The notes under the pieces were generated by a model. The model was not told where the DNA came from, made no database searches, and was given only the letters and a program-made list of their open reading frames with translations. Shown in pieces: positions 53,332-63,849 of a stretch of DNA of 64,000 nucleotides. The translations under genes were made by a program, and so were the position numbers. How positions within the stretch are numbered: the stretch's first letter is position 1; every line of letters starts with the position of its first letter. The stretch spans positions 62,001 to 126,000 of the forward strand of contig SADC01000064.1 in the NCBI GenBank assembly GCA_004194705.1, read 5' to 3'. This DNA is from Ditylenchus dipsaci (taxonomy: Eukaryota > Nematoda > Chromadorea > Rhabditida > Anguinidae).

Positions 53332-54094
53332 TGAAAATCCTTGAAGACCAACATACATTGAAGAAAATAAATGATTTTCAATCAAAAATAGGTTTTTTAA
53401 ACAATTTTTAACAGTAAAAAATCGGCGCTATTGTAATAAAGTCCACCCCCCCCCCAACCGACTTTTTAGGAGTCACAGGGGCTTAAAATTCAAAAACATA
53501 ATCACTTTAGAATTTTTGCGCCAAATCAAAAATTTTAAAATTGGCTTCATTTTCTATGGTTGATGTTTTCTACCGGTGGTTAATAAATATTAAATGTTTT
53601 ACTGTTCAATTTTGTCGGGTTAGATTCGCCTTGAATGTAGCTTTCGAACAAGCCATCACTCATATATAAAACATTTGAAAATTTAAGACCACAATATATT
53701 TCATGTAAAAAATATTCAAACAAAATTTGGGTGTTAAGCTTGAGAGGGTTTCTCGCCACCATATTCTCTCATATCATTAAAAAAATAAACGGGGGCTTAA
53801 TAGAGGAGTAAATTTGCTACATTTTGTACGAAGGAAGTATGCAAAAAATGCAAATTTAGGGTGTTTTATGCAAAAGTTAGATGAAAAACGCAAAAACCCC
53901 TATTTTTACTCGGGAAAATGCCAGTTGTTTGCTGTTGATGGTCTCTCGTTTGTAAAACTCTTGTTTTGAAAATTCTATTTTGGTTAAAAGATAGAATAGA
54001 TTCTTAACTTTCTTTTGGTATATAAAAATGCTAAAAAAATACAAAATTTGGAGTTTTCGATACAAAATAAATTCGAAATAATTTTAGATCTGAA

Positions 54095-55142
54095 GATGGT
54101 TTCCACCAGAAGGATGTGCGCTAAGTCAAATGGACTGTCTCTCTCCGAAATTCGTGCAGCCGCAGTCAAGAAAAGATGGGAAAGGAAAGGCTGAAGAAGC
54201 AGAAACTAGATGAAGCCAAAATTCAAGCTGCCGAACAAGCAAACATGATGCGTAGAGCTCGTCTATGTAAGTAAATTTTTTGGTGGTTGTATTTTCCAAT
54301 GTTTGCGAAATTTTGGAAACATTAAGATTTTTGTAGCAAAATTGGCCGAAGAAAAGGAAGAGCAGTCAAAACACGCTCAAGATGATGTCGAAGCAAAGGC
54401 CCTTCTCTCAGCCAAGAGGAAGCAAGCAGCTTTCAAAAGATGGGGAGATTCAGACAAGAAGAGAAAGCAGCGAGTAGATGCGACCGGAACCGGCAATGCC
54501 ATGTCGATTGGTTGAAAAGCAGCAAGCCAAGGATGCCGGAAAAATTCGTCTCCGTAAGCTATCAGTAATTATTTCAACTTCAGATCATTATGGTTACATC
54601 ATTACAGAGATGCCAAACTTTCGTTGAAAATTGATGCGCTCAGCTGCTCCAATCTGATCAACGTCTCGCCAATTACTCAGTCGGTCGTTTTTTTGATCCT
54701 TTCGTGGGTCGTACGTCGCGCCATCGTAAGGGAATAAGGATGTAAGGGAGGCTGAAACTGCTCATATGGTAAGTCATAAGCTCGTTGTAGTACAGTAGAC
54801 GCTTAGATTAACTGCATTCCCGAGGGATCGTCCTTGAGGGATGTTGATTTAGAGTCTCATTAATCCGAATGGCTTGCGAATTGACTTTTTCAGCTGCGTG
54901 AGTCAATGAACAATGATCCTGGTTTTCTGAAGTTGCGCAAGATCCGTGCAGTCCAGAAGATAGCCAAGACTGTGTCATCCGCCTCATCTAATCTTGTTTT
55001 CCCTCCGTCGGATGGCCTCATGTAAGTTTTCTTGCTGTGAATTTCCATTTTCAGGTGTGAAACAATCTTATTCAGGCTCAACATGGTCCATAATGACTGT
55101 TTGGATATCTTCAACAGCAAGGATGCCAAGAAGCGTTGTTGA
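54095..55142 (+). CDS. Five-exon gene with prohibitin-2-like C-terminus
   Basis: Proposed exons: 54095-54266, 54337-54553, 54608-54768, 54894-55021, 55076-55142. The last two join in phase and read PGFLKLRKIRAVQKIAKTV followed by SDGLMLN, which matches the C-terminal end of prohibitin-2 (PGYIKLRKIRAAQ...TADNLVLN in the family), and exon 3 ends in EAETAHM like the EAEAAKM just before it. Prohibitin-2 is a mitochondrial inner-membrane scaffold. However, no PHB domain or N-terminal membrane anchor is visible. Exons 1-2 instead encode a Lys/Arg/Ala-rich coiled-coil-like protein (SEIRAAAVKKRWERK, LSAKRKQAAFKRWGDSDKK) I do not recognise. Several frame breaks occur: near 54189, near 54510, near the start of exon 3, and near 54733. 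It could be a chimeric or decaying copy, or two genes run together. Confidence 0.5.
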
Positions 55143-55614
55143 AGAAGGATAATATTCCAGGAAAATGTTGTAAATGAATCCGATGTTGCGTTATATTGTA
55201 CATTTACTTTTGAGTTTCCGCAAAACAAATGTTATTTTGGTACCATTGCATGAATCTGGTGATTTAGGATAGTTGCGGGGCATAGTTGTGCTGTGTTTTT
55301 GATCTAATTTTTGTTGACCATTCGTTTCTATGGCATTTTTATAGTTTTCGTAAATCTAGCGAAACGTGATTTCAGTACTGTCAAAACATCATCAGAATGC
55401 TTGAATTAGTCCAGAAAACAAGTTTTAGAATTTTTGGTCAAAATTTGCATATCGTAGTCAATAAACACTGAAAATTATAGAAAATATGGGAAAATGTCTT
55501 TCAAAAATCTTGGCGTTTTGTTGTTTTTAAAGTGATTATGTTTTGAATTTTAAGCCCCTGTGGAGTGTCTAAAAACCATTTTTATACAATAATTTCGCCA
55601 TTAAAGGACCAGAA

Positions 55615-56277
55615 AAGCAATTTAAATGGGATTATGGGCTGTATTGGAGGGGAAGGGAATAATACAGGAGCCACTTTTCGAGATGGTTGGGATCCTTAGA
55701 GTACTAATTCTCTAAGCGTCTAAGGGCACTTACAAACCAGGAACTTGTGGTGCAGGCAAAAGTATAAGTACTTTTCATGGACATAGCCGATCAGCGAGGT
55801 GCACCCTGCGGGTTTTCACCTAAGCCTAGTACATTTTCAGTGCTAGGCTAAATTTTTGGATGCTGGGCTCTGGCCCGGCCTTGTAGAACGAGGGGTAATG
55901 CTCTTCGGCGAAAAAGCAAAGATGTTGAACATAGTTTTGAATACTCGGGCCTACCGCATAAATAACTCTCTTATGCATGTTTTTTCATGCATCCAGAGTC
56001 ACTTTCGAGTGATTGGCGTCTAAGGTGTGCGCATCTCAACTCCAAGCCCCCAAGCCCCCGAAGGGGGCGCAGGGGCATGAGAGTTAGAGATGCGCGCACT
56101 CACTTACCTTAGACATGATTCCGAGAAGTACTGTTGATCATAAAATGCATATAGAGTCTATTTTTGCCACGGCCCGAGTTGAAAAACATGGTAAAGCAGC
56201 CAAAAAAAAGTGGCCCCTGTATTATTCCCTTCCCCTCCCAATACAGCCCATAATCCCTTTTAAACTGCTTTTCTGGT
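55615..56277. mobile_element. Palindromic element, GGGCTGTATTGGAGGG family, copy 2
   Basis: Arms GGGATTATGGGCTGTATTGG and complement near 56255, then GGGGAAGGGAATAATACAGG. It contains the same GC-rich interior as copy 1 (GAAGGGGGCGCAGGGGCATG) plus an extra block of about 230 bp at 55690-55915 absent from copy 1, which holds the candidate small RNA. Lies just upstream of calcineurin B. Confidence 0.72.
55725..55882 (+). ncRNA. Candidate Sm-class small RNA (snRNA- or SL-RNA-like)
   Basis: A run of predicted hairpins: AAAAGTA/TACTTTT (55758-55775), AGGTG/CACCT (55797-55821), then a 9-bp stem GCCTAGTAC/GTGCTAGGC with a 7-nt loop (55824-55848). This is followed immediately by TAAATTTTTGGA, a good Sm-protein site, and then by a 7-bp terminal stem GCTGGGC/GCCCGGC with a four-base loop (55862-55879). 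Hairpins, Sm site, terminal hairpin is the layout of U snRNAs and spliced-leader RNAs. I could not match it to U1, U2, U4, U5, U11 or U12. A pseudogene or chance fold remains possible. No proximal promoter element was recognised. Confidence 0.4.
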
Positions 56278-56809
56278 CATTTTATGGCAAAATTATTGTA
56301 AAAAAATGGTTTTCAGACACTCCCAAAAAGTCGATTTGGGGAGGTGGGAGGTATATGACAGTAGCGTCAAAAAATCTATTTTGAATAAAGTTGAAATTTT
56401 TTAAAACTTTTGACCTTTGGGGGTTACGAGTGCAATAGTTCCGTAATTTTTTTTTATAATTCATGGGTTGAATGCCCTTTTTGAAAAACTTTCTACGAAA
56501 ATTTTCAAGTTTTTCAGTGAGAACTCAGCAGCATTGCATTCTCAGAAATTTTGATTTAAAGGATTTAAAAAGTGTCTGAAATAAACAATCTCTTCTTTTA
56601 AAAAGCCAGAGTCCACTTGAAAACAGTTTTAAATTTGCGCCAGAAGACGAGCATCAACCTGAAGGAAACCTTATTGGCAGTCTGTTGCTGCTGTGAGGAA
56701 TTACTACTTTTGCCAATCAATTTTTTTGCTCCATCCTCAACGGCAAAACTTTTATTGGTGGATCCAGCTGGTTGACTAGCTCATATTTTAACTACTCTTT
56801 CATATCAAA

Positions 56810-59088
56810 ATGGTAAATATTTTACAAAAAATAACTTTTTGTTATATACTTTTTGGTTTCAATTTGATTGCAATTTGCAGGGAAATGAAAACAGTTTGCC
56901 TATGGAAATGTGCTCTAATTTTGTAAGTTTTTCTGTTGTGTTAAACTTTGTTTGAGTGTGACTATGCAATATAATTTTCTAGTTGATTATTTTTCAGTTA
57001 TGACACAGCAAAATAATATCACTATCCAATATCCAAAAGTGGCAAAAAAAAATTGAAGAAATCCCAATCCCAAAACCAAGCTTAAAAAGGGTCTTTAACA
57101 TGAAATCAAGAGTCTAGTTTTAATTTATGACGCAGCTAAGTCTGTGGGATTGAGATGCGCACACCCTATTCAATGACTGTGGATGCATGAAAAAACATGC
57201 CTATTTATGGGGTAGGAACCGGTATTCAAAACTATGTTCAATTCCCGCCTTTTTTGGTTTTTGGAGGTATTAGATTTAGGTTATATAACCTTGGTCTCCC
57301 AAGACAAAATGTCAATTAAATTTGTGTACTTGTTGCTTTTTTTGACTTTAGGGTAGTTTGTGCGCCCTAAAGCATGATGTAAGCACGTTCAAGTGACTAA
57401 AAACTTTATCAAGTATTTTACAACGCTACGAAGGATAAGATAATTATATCCAAAATTTTTGCGATACTGCTTTCACTAAATTTTATAAAATTTTAATTAA
57501 ATTTAATTATTATAGGATGCCTACGAGTTGCGTCGTCTGGCCAGAAGATTTAAAAGCTGGACCTGGACGTTCTGGCAGTCTTTCTGTAGATGAGTTCATG
57601 TCGTTGCCAGAACTGCAGCAAAATCCACTGGTCCAGCGGGTTAGTTTAAAAATTCCTTTGATGATAGGAAAATATCAAAACTAAGTTTTTTAGGTAATTG
57701 ACATATTTGATGTTGGTTTTTTTGTAAACTTCATTATTCTCAAAATCGTCAATCTGTATAAATTACAGGAAGATGGTAATGGAGAAGTGGATTTCCGAGA
57801 ATTCATCCAAGGCATCAGTCAGTTCAGTGTGAAGGGCGACAAAAACATCAAACTGAAATGTGAGTTTAACTCACACACTATTTATGTTTTATCTTCAAGT
57901 CTAACCAATCGTAAACTTTTATTGCTATCGCTTATCAGATTTAGTTGCATTCCGAATTTACGTGAGTTTTCCGCATTATTTAACTCTTTAAATAAAGGGT
58001 GCTACATTTGCAGGACATGGATCGGGACGGATTCATTTCGTAATATTTTTTTTAACAAAAGTTTTTTTTGTATAAATAACAGCAAGTTTTAGAAATGGAG
58101 AGCTTTTCCAGGTAATTGTTGGAATCGTATGAATATTTTCTAACATTTTTTCGAACATCAAAATATTTCTACGACTTTTCATATCTTTTTAATTAGGGTA
58201 GCATGTTGGCGGGTAATTTGGCTCAACCTTACTCCCACTTACTAAAAGCTTCTTGAAGCTGACTATAATTTCCTGAAAAAATCCAGCTACAAAGGCTGGA
58301 TCCATATATGCAATATTCGATACATTGGTGCAGGATCAAAATACCTAAAGACAAAATACCCAATTACAAAATACCCAAGGACAAAATACCCAAAATACAA
58401 AATACTCAATGGTCAAAATACCCAAATACCTTAAATACCCAAGAGTGGTTTTTTAGTGGACTTTTGAAGTCCTATTAATATGATAATAGCAGATGGTGCA
58501 TATTATGTTAATAATATTATGATAATAGCGTTTAGTGAGCATTATCTGCACAATATGTATATTGGGTATTTTGACCATTGGGTATTTTGTACTTTGGGTA
58601 TTTTGTCCTTGGGTATTTTGTCTTTGGGTATTATGATCCTGCACCGATACATTACGTATAGGGCATCCATACTCCAATAGTTTCGTTTTTATTTAAAGTT
58701 ATTAAAATAAATTTAAATATTTTTGTCATCGACCTCAATATACAATTTGAGGTTCTGAAAATGATGGTTGGAAACAACTTAAAAGACACTCAACTGCAGC
58801 AAATTGTGGACAAAACCATCCTTTTCCATGGTAAAATTCAACAACAAAAATATAATTATAATTATTTTGTTCATTAAGACAAAGATGGTGACGGCAAAAT
58901 ATCATTCCAAGAGTTTTGTGATGTAAGTTTTTTCAATCATTATTTTAAAATGTTTTTAAAATTAAAAACCCTATATTTTGTATTCAGGTTGTGGAACACA
59001 CTGAGGTAAAACAAATTATCGCAAACTTACAAACTATACCATTAATAAATCTTAGGTGCACAAGAAGATGGTCCTCGAAAATATATAA
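56810..59088 (+). CDS. Calcineurin regulatory subunit B
   Basis: Ca2+-binding EF-hand subunit of the protein phosphatase calcineurin (PP2B). Exons: 56810-56812 (only the ATG), 56881-56922, 57516-57639, 57694-57711, 57769-57859, 57945-57961, 58014-58039, 58093-58111, 58752-58830, 58879-58922, 58988-59005, 59056-59088. The N-terminus [15 protein letters not shown] keeps the N-myristoylation glycine; the four EF-hand loops appear as [25 protein letters not shown] and [10 protein letters not shown]; the [20 protein letters not shown] linker helix is diagnostic. Total 514 nt; with two missing bases it is 171 codons plus stop, against 170 residues usually. Both gaps lie in exon 3 (near 57552-57555 in an A run and 57569 at a G) and break EF-hand 1; without them the frame hits TGA. 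All splice sites are GT-AG. The last residues (HKKMVLENI) differ slightly from the common HKKMVVDV. Confidence 0.96.
57140..57245. repeat. Fragment of the GGGCTGTATTGGAGGG element family
   Basis: Shares GAGATGCGCACACCC, GGATGCATGAAAAAACATGC and GTATTCAAAACTATGTTCAA with the interiors of the elements at 41450 and 55615. In calcineurin B intron 2. Confidence 0.6.
58327..58645. mobile_element. Element with ACAAAATACCCAAAG repeat arms, exact 8-bp duplication
   Basis: Starts GGTGCAGGATCAAAATACC and ends with the complement ending GATCCTGCACC. Each arm is four to six units of 13-16 bp. Flanked by GATACATT at 58319-58326 and 58646-58653. Sits in a calcineurin B intron (between exons 8 and 9). Confidence 0.88.
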
Positions 59089-59515
59089 ACCAAAGCAAAA
59101 CCAAATAAATTTTTTAGCCATTATTATTCATCGGATGTGTTACTGCTATCTATGTTTTACATTATGTTCAATGTCAGCTAATCTAGAAAAAGACTTTTTC
59201 AGAGGATGTTGCTTCAAAAAGCAGTTTTTGTCTTTATCAGTGACCTAAACATCCTTTCTGAGTCTAGTCACTTAAATCTGTCGATAGTATGTATTTTTTC
59301 ATAGAAAGATCTAATTCTAAATTTTCCTTTCCGGATTCTCGTTTCTCAAATATTCGTTTTTTTCTAATATCTAACTGTTTAACTGTAGATAATTTTTAAA
59401 TGACGTCTCATGTAAGCATAAGTAATGTTTAAGTAAAATAAATTAAGAGATTTGTTTCAAGATGCTAATTTTTTTATGACATCGTTAAGAGTATGAGATG
59501 AAAATTAAAATGACA

Positions 59516-59946
59516 TACAGTCAAACCTCTCTACTATGGCACCCCCAAAAGTTCGTTCCCGCCTTGGGTCCGACACTTTTTTACCTCGATTTTTGAAGTT
59601 TTTTATAAATGCTCTTTTGACAGTCTGGTCCCGAATATCGCAAGGATTCCGATTTTGCCGATCGTTTTTCAGAATTATAAAAAAAATTCTTCTAAAAAAG
59701 CAAAAACTCAGTTTAAAAACAGGAAAATTCAAAAATTTCTGTTTTTAAACTGAGTTTTTGCTTTTTTAGAAGAATTTTCTTTATAATTCTGAAAAACGAT
59801 CGGCAAAATCGGAATCCTTACGATATTTGGGACCAGACTGTCAAAACAGAAATGGCAAAAGCCTTCAAAAATCGTGTTAAAAAAAGTGTCGGACCCAAGG
59901 CGGGAACGAACTTTTGGGGGTGCCATAGTAGAGAGGTTTGACTGTA
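59516..59946. mobile_element. Full palindromic pogo-type element
   Basis: TACAGTCAAACCTCTCTACT at the left and the exact complement at the right, TA ends. Arms of about 200 bp (CCCCCAAAAGTTCGTTCCCG, GGGTCCGACACTTTTTT) run almost to the centre at about 59735. Confidence 0.85.
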
Positions 59947-60637
59947 ATACAAAAGTAATGTGCAGCAGAATATATTTACAAAAAAATTAAGTTTAAGTTT
60001 AAAAAAACTTGATGTATGGAAAAAGTAGAACAAAGAATGAAACAGTTAGAAAATGAAGACATTTTACAGTCAGGCCTCAGTTATCCGCCACTTCAATTAA
60101 CCGCCACCTTGGGTTACAGCAGGGATCCCATAATTTTTTTTTAATAAGTAGATTCTTTTAAAAACTAAAATTTTTCGTTTAAAAGAGGATATTTTCAAAA
60201 AAAACTAAGATTTTCGGTGTAAAAAATCAGTAGCTCTCGAATAATTAGAGAATAAATCAGAAAAAAACTAAGATTCGAGGTGCCGAAATAAGTAGAATTC
60301 TTATAAATAAGTATAGCTACCCGTTGGAGAATAGCTACCCGTTGTTTGAGTGCATAAAATAGTTAACTGTGAAATAGTTTACAAATCATTAAATAACTAC
60401 TACTGTATTATATTTTATGAGTGTTTGTGGAGCACTGTTCAATACCCCAGGAATCTCTTTTACTATCTTTTTTGCAAAAGTTCAAACAAATTTATTTACA
60501 CTTTTAAATCATTTAAAAACAAAAATAATTTTGGTCAAAAATTAAAAGGAAAATTGCCATGGTCCCTCAAGCTAAATCGAGTACTGGGGTGTAAAGTAGT
60601 GCAGTTTTACCGCGTTCGTCTTATTTGTCATTGGCTC

Positions 60638-61410
60638 CAGGCTTGTAAATCGACGTTTTTGCGTTTTTTTCGGCACCGGCAGCCGTATAATTTGATCAAA
60701 ATTGCCATACAAAAATGAATGATACATCATTTTGTACAAAAATCTCTCCGTTACAAGATAGTGCTAACAGATTTGGCATGTGAAACTGTGTTATGGTGTT
60801 TAAGGGTCGTTTTATGAATAAAATTTCAAATTCTTAGGCCGGGTTCGGCACCGGTGCCAATGATTTCTTCGGCACCGGGCGCCATACACAGCACCTAGAT
60901 ACACTTAAAAAGTTTGTTATACACCATTTTGTAGAACAAGCTTTGCTCTATAAAGCACACATGGATTTTTTTTATAATTTTATGTGTTTTTAAAGATTTC
61001 TGAGCTCTGGTGCCAAAATTTTTACTTTTACTTAAATTTTGGCACCTGAGCTCAGAAATCCTTAAAAACACATTAAATTATAAAAAGTTCCATATAAGCG
61101 TTTTAGAGCAAAGCTTCTTCTACAAATAGTGTATTACAAAAAATTTAACTGAATCTTGGTAGCTAGTGCCCGTACCGAAAAAAAGAATCAGCACCGGTGC
61201 CAAACCAAGCCTGAAAATTTGAAATTTTATTGATAAAACGACCCTTAAACACCATAAAACAGGTTCATATACCAAATCTGTTAGCATTGTTTTGTAGAGG
61301 AGAGACTTTTCTACAAAATAATGTATCATTTATGTTAGTATGGCACTTTCGATCAAATTATACGGCTGCCGGTGCCGAAAAAAATGCAAAAACGTCGATT
61401 TACAAGCCTG
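60638..61410. mobile_element. Palindromic hAT-type element
   Basis: Ends CAGGCTTGTAAATCGACGTT and exact complement; arms continue with TTCGGCACCGGCAGCCGTAT. Flanks ATTGGCTC (60630-60637) and CTTGGCTC (61411-61418) match 7 of 8. Internal pairs include TTAGAGCAAAGCTT. No coding. Confidence 0.82.
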
Positions 61411-61856
61411 CTTGGCTCACAGATCGAAAATTGAAAAATAAGGAATTTGCTTGAAATAAGGACTTTTTAGGCAGGATATCGAAAAAAATAGAAAGATATA
61501 CGACTGTATGTTATTTAAAAAAAAATATAATGCGAAGGCCTAAAGAAGTGTGATCACTTTTTTTTTACGGCTGCATTCCATAAAACTTAGCCTGGTCATC
61601 CACATTGTCTAATCGAAAATTCAGTCTAATCTCTCTAGTCAAAAAAAATTCTGTCATTTGTTTTTAATTTCTTGTCATGCCAGAGCAGGCCATTTCTTGA
61701 GACTATCAACGTAGTTTAGGAGTAGGGCAGTTTGAGCCAAAGAGTCTTTGAGGAACTGAGAGTTAGTCGAGTGTACACTTCAGGAATTTCGTCGCTCTCC
61801 ACACAATCTTCATCAAGTGTTCCAACGCCACATCAAATATATGGGAGAGGGTCGAT

Positions 61857-62062
61857 TCATATTCGCAAGATTCGTATCCGGCTGTTTTCTTATTCGCGAT
61901 AGATTCGTATTCTATCTCAATTCGGTTATTTTCATGAGTTAGCTATACCTCATTTTATCTATATTGCAAATCTGGCCGAATACGAAAAAAGCCGATAACG
62001 AATCTGGCCGAATACAAAAAAAGCCGATAACGAATTCTGCGAATACGAATCGACCCTATCCC
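61857..62062. mobile_element. MITE with AGGGTCGATTC ends
   Basis: AGGGTCGATTCATATTCGC and complement near 62055. Near the right end two direct copies of TCTGGCCGAATAC followed by GCCGATAACGAA. The design resembles the insert at 25261. Confidence 0.6.
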
Positions 62063-62207
62063 AAATATGTTTTTTTTGTCTTTGTTCAACAGATAAACAA
62101 ATAAAGTTCATTGCTTATGAAATAACAGCAAAGCTGGAATTCGCAAAGAAATTTTGCATAAAAATCTTATTTGCACAAAATACACTTATTTGCACAAAAT
62201 ATGTCCA

Positions 62208-62745
62208 CTCATATGTGAGAATAGGGTATATAGCAATGGGCATGACACCAAAAATGCAAAGGATGCTCTTGGCCAGTTACAACACTGAAATAAATTTGAA
62301 TGTTTTTTTATTTGTGCCTGTAATCAGTTAATGCATCCGCAACAAAAACCATAAATCACTCAGGCTCAGACGTCATTTTAAAAAGCCATATTTCATAAAT
62401 TACTTAAAATAGCAGGAATAGTTTTTCCGCTTATCAACTCAAAAAATCTTAGTTGATCCGCCAACTCTTGTTAACTATCTGGTCGTCAAGAAATAATGGA
62501 ATTCGGGTGCTCTTGCACAAAAAGACTCTTTAGATCACAGCTAAGATAACATTAACATAAGGCATGCAAAAATTCACATATATAGAATATATGTGCAAGT
62601 TTACAGGATGATTCAAATATTAAATCAATATTTTTATAATATGAAACAACTTTTATGGTTTATCGGAGTTTCATTTAGTCGGTTGACAGTCCGGTCCGCT
62701 CATATGTGAGAATAGGGTATATAGCAATGGGCATGACACCAAAAA
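62208..62745 (+). repeat. Pair of 45-bp direct repeats
   Basis: CTCATATGTGAGAATAGGGT continuing through ATATAGCAATGGGCATGACA to ACCAAAAA occurs at 62208-62255 and 62699-62745 with almost no differences, 490 bp apart. The start of the unit (CATATGTG) is itself palindromic. Confidence 0.75.
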
Positions 62746-62804
62746 AGGGCGGTGACCATTTTTAATCGTTGCAATTTTACTTTAGTTTCGCAGAAAATCT
62801 GATG

Positions 62805-63057
62805 TACCGTATTCTCTTTATTAGTTCCACATGTGGGATTATTTTTCAATCGTCCAAAAATCGGAAAATTGTGGGGTCGATCTCAAGATTTTCGGGTGAA
62901 GATCCAAAATCCAAAAAACAGAATCGGTAGAGCTCCTGGAGATAAGAAAATGCAACAGACAGCTTTGTTAAATTTTTTCTCTGAGCTGAGATACAGGTCC
63001 TCAAAGTTGGGGTGTGGGTTTAATAGAGAGTGTGGAACTAATAGAGAGAATACGGTA
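62805..63057. mobile_element. TACCGTATT-family MITE
   Basis: TACCGTATTCTCTTTATTAG on the left and AATAGAGAGAATACGGTA on the right. Second inner pair ATTAGTTCCACATGTGG and GAGAGTGTGGAACTAAT. About 250 bp. Confidence 0.8.
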
Positions 63058-63154
63058 GATCAGATTTAACACTTTAAAAAATAAGGCAAAAATCTTTACA
63101 AACATCTCTCTGCCTTAATTTTTCGAAACGAAATGGCAGTGCTCTGTTAACCTT

Positions 63155-63735
63155 CAAAGGGACCACATCTTTTTCTTTGGTCCCCCCTGTTGTCTTTTCT
63201 TGAAAAATGCCTTAGTTTCCTCTGTCCATTATAGGTTGCTTCTGCTTTTTCCCCTGACCTATTTTTTAAAAGGGACCAAAATCAAGTTATAAACTATTTT
63301 GAAAAAACAGTGCATAATAGAGTTTCTTCATGCGATACCTCGTAGAAAGTAAAACATGCTCAAATCTATCACTTTTTACCTTTATTTAACAAAAAAGAAC
63401 TAAATGCAGTCAAAAATACCTTAAAACGAGCATCTACCTATGTGGGGCGGAAGTCTAACTTTTTTGACATGTTTTAGGATTTTAAGTTTAGAAAGTGTTT
63501 AAAATGCTTCCTAAATCTTGTCGAGCGAAAAAAAATACTTTAAAACATTATTTTGGGTCACTTTTTGAAAAAAGGGCAAGGGAAACAGCAGAAGTACCCA
63601 TTATAGTTATGTTAATACTGTAATTATGGTGATCACGGTGATTAGGGTTTAATTAAAAAAATAGAATGATTAATTAAAACAGCAGAGGGTACCAAGGCAT
63701 TTTTAAAGAAAAACAACAAGAGGACCAACGCAACA
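63155..63735. repeat. Loose inverted repeat near window end
   Basis: TTTGGTCCCCCCTGTTGTC at 63177-63195 pairs with AACAACAAGAGGACCAA near 63715. Related to the outer arm of the element at 44980. Confidence 0.4.
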
Positions 63736-63849
63736 AATGTGCGGAAAATTACCCCAGATAGTGTTTAAAAGTCATTTAAAATAAGCCTTTGGGCTGTCTA
63801 ACAAAAGTAAAATAGAGCACGAAAAAATATCATAAAAACAGTTTGGTGT

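Larger units (their letters stand above)
44539..54094. other. Gene-poor 9.5-kb region upstream of spectrin
   Basis: Should contain the spectrin promoter and 5' UTR next to 44538, but no promoter motif is obvious. Otherwise AT-rich with the mobile elements listed separately (44980-45372, 46377-47327, 47957-48116, 49237-49385, 50533-50770, 50829-51273, 52140-52465, 53092-53331). Short open stretches at 45446-45667, 47549-47758 and 51343-51579 have no recognisable domains. The last two coincide with slightly GC-richer DNA. Confidence 0.5.

Noticed and set aside
59536..59926. Two similar open frames on opposite strands starting MAPPKVRSRLG
   Set aside because: They are the two arms of one palindromic pogo-type element.
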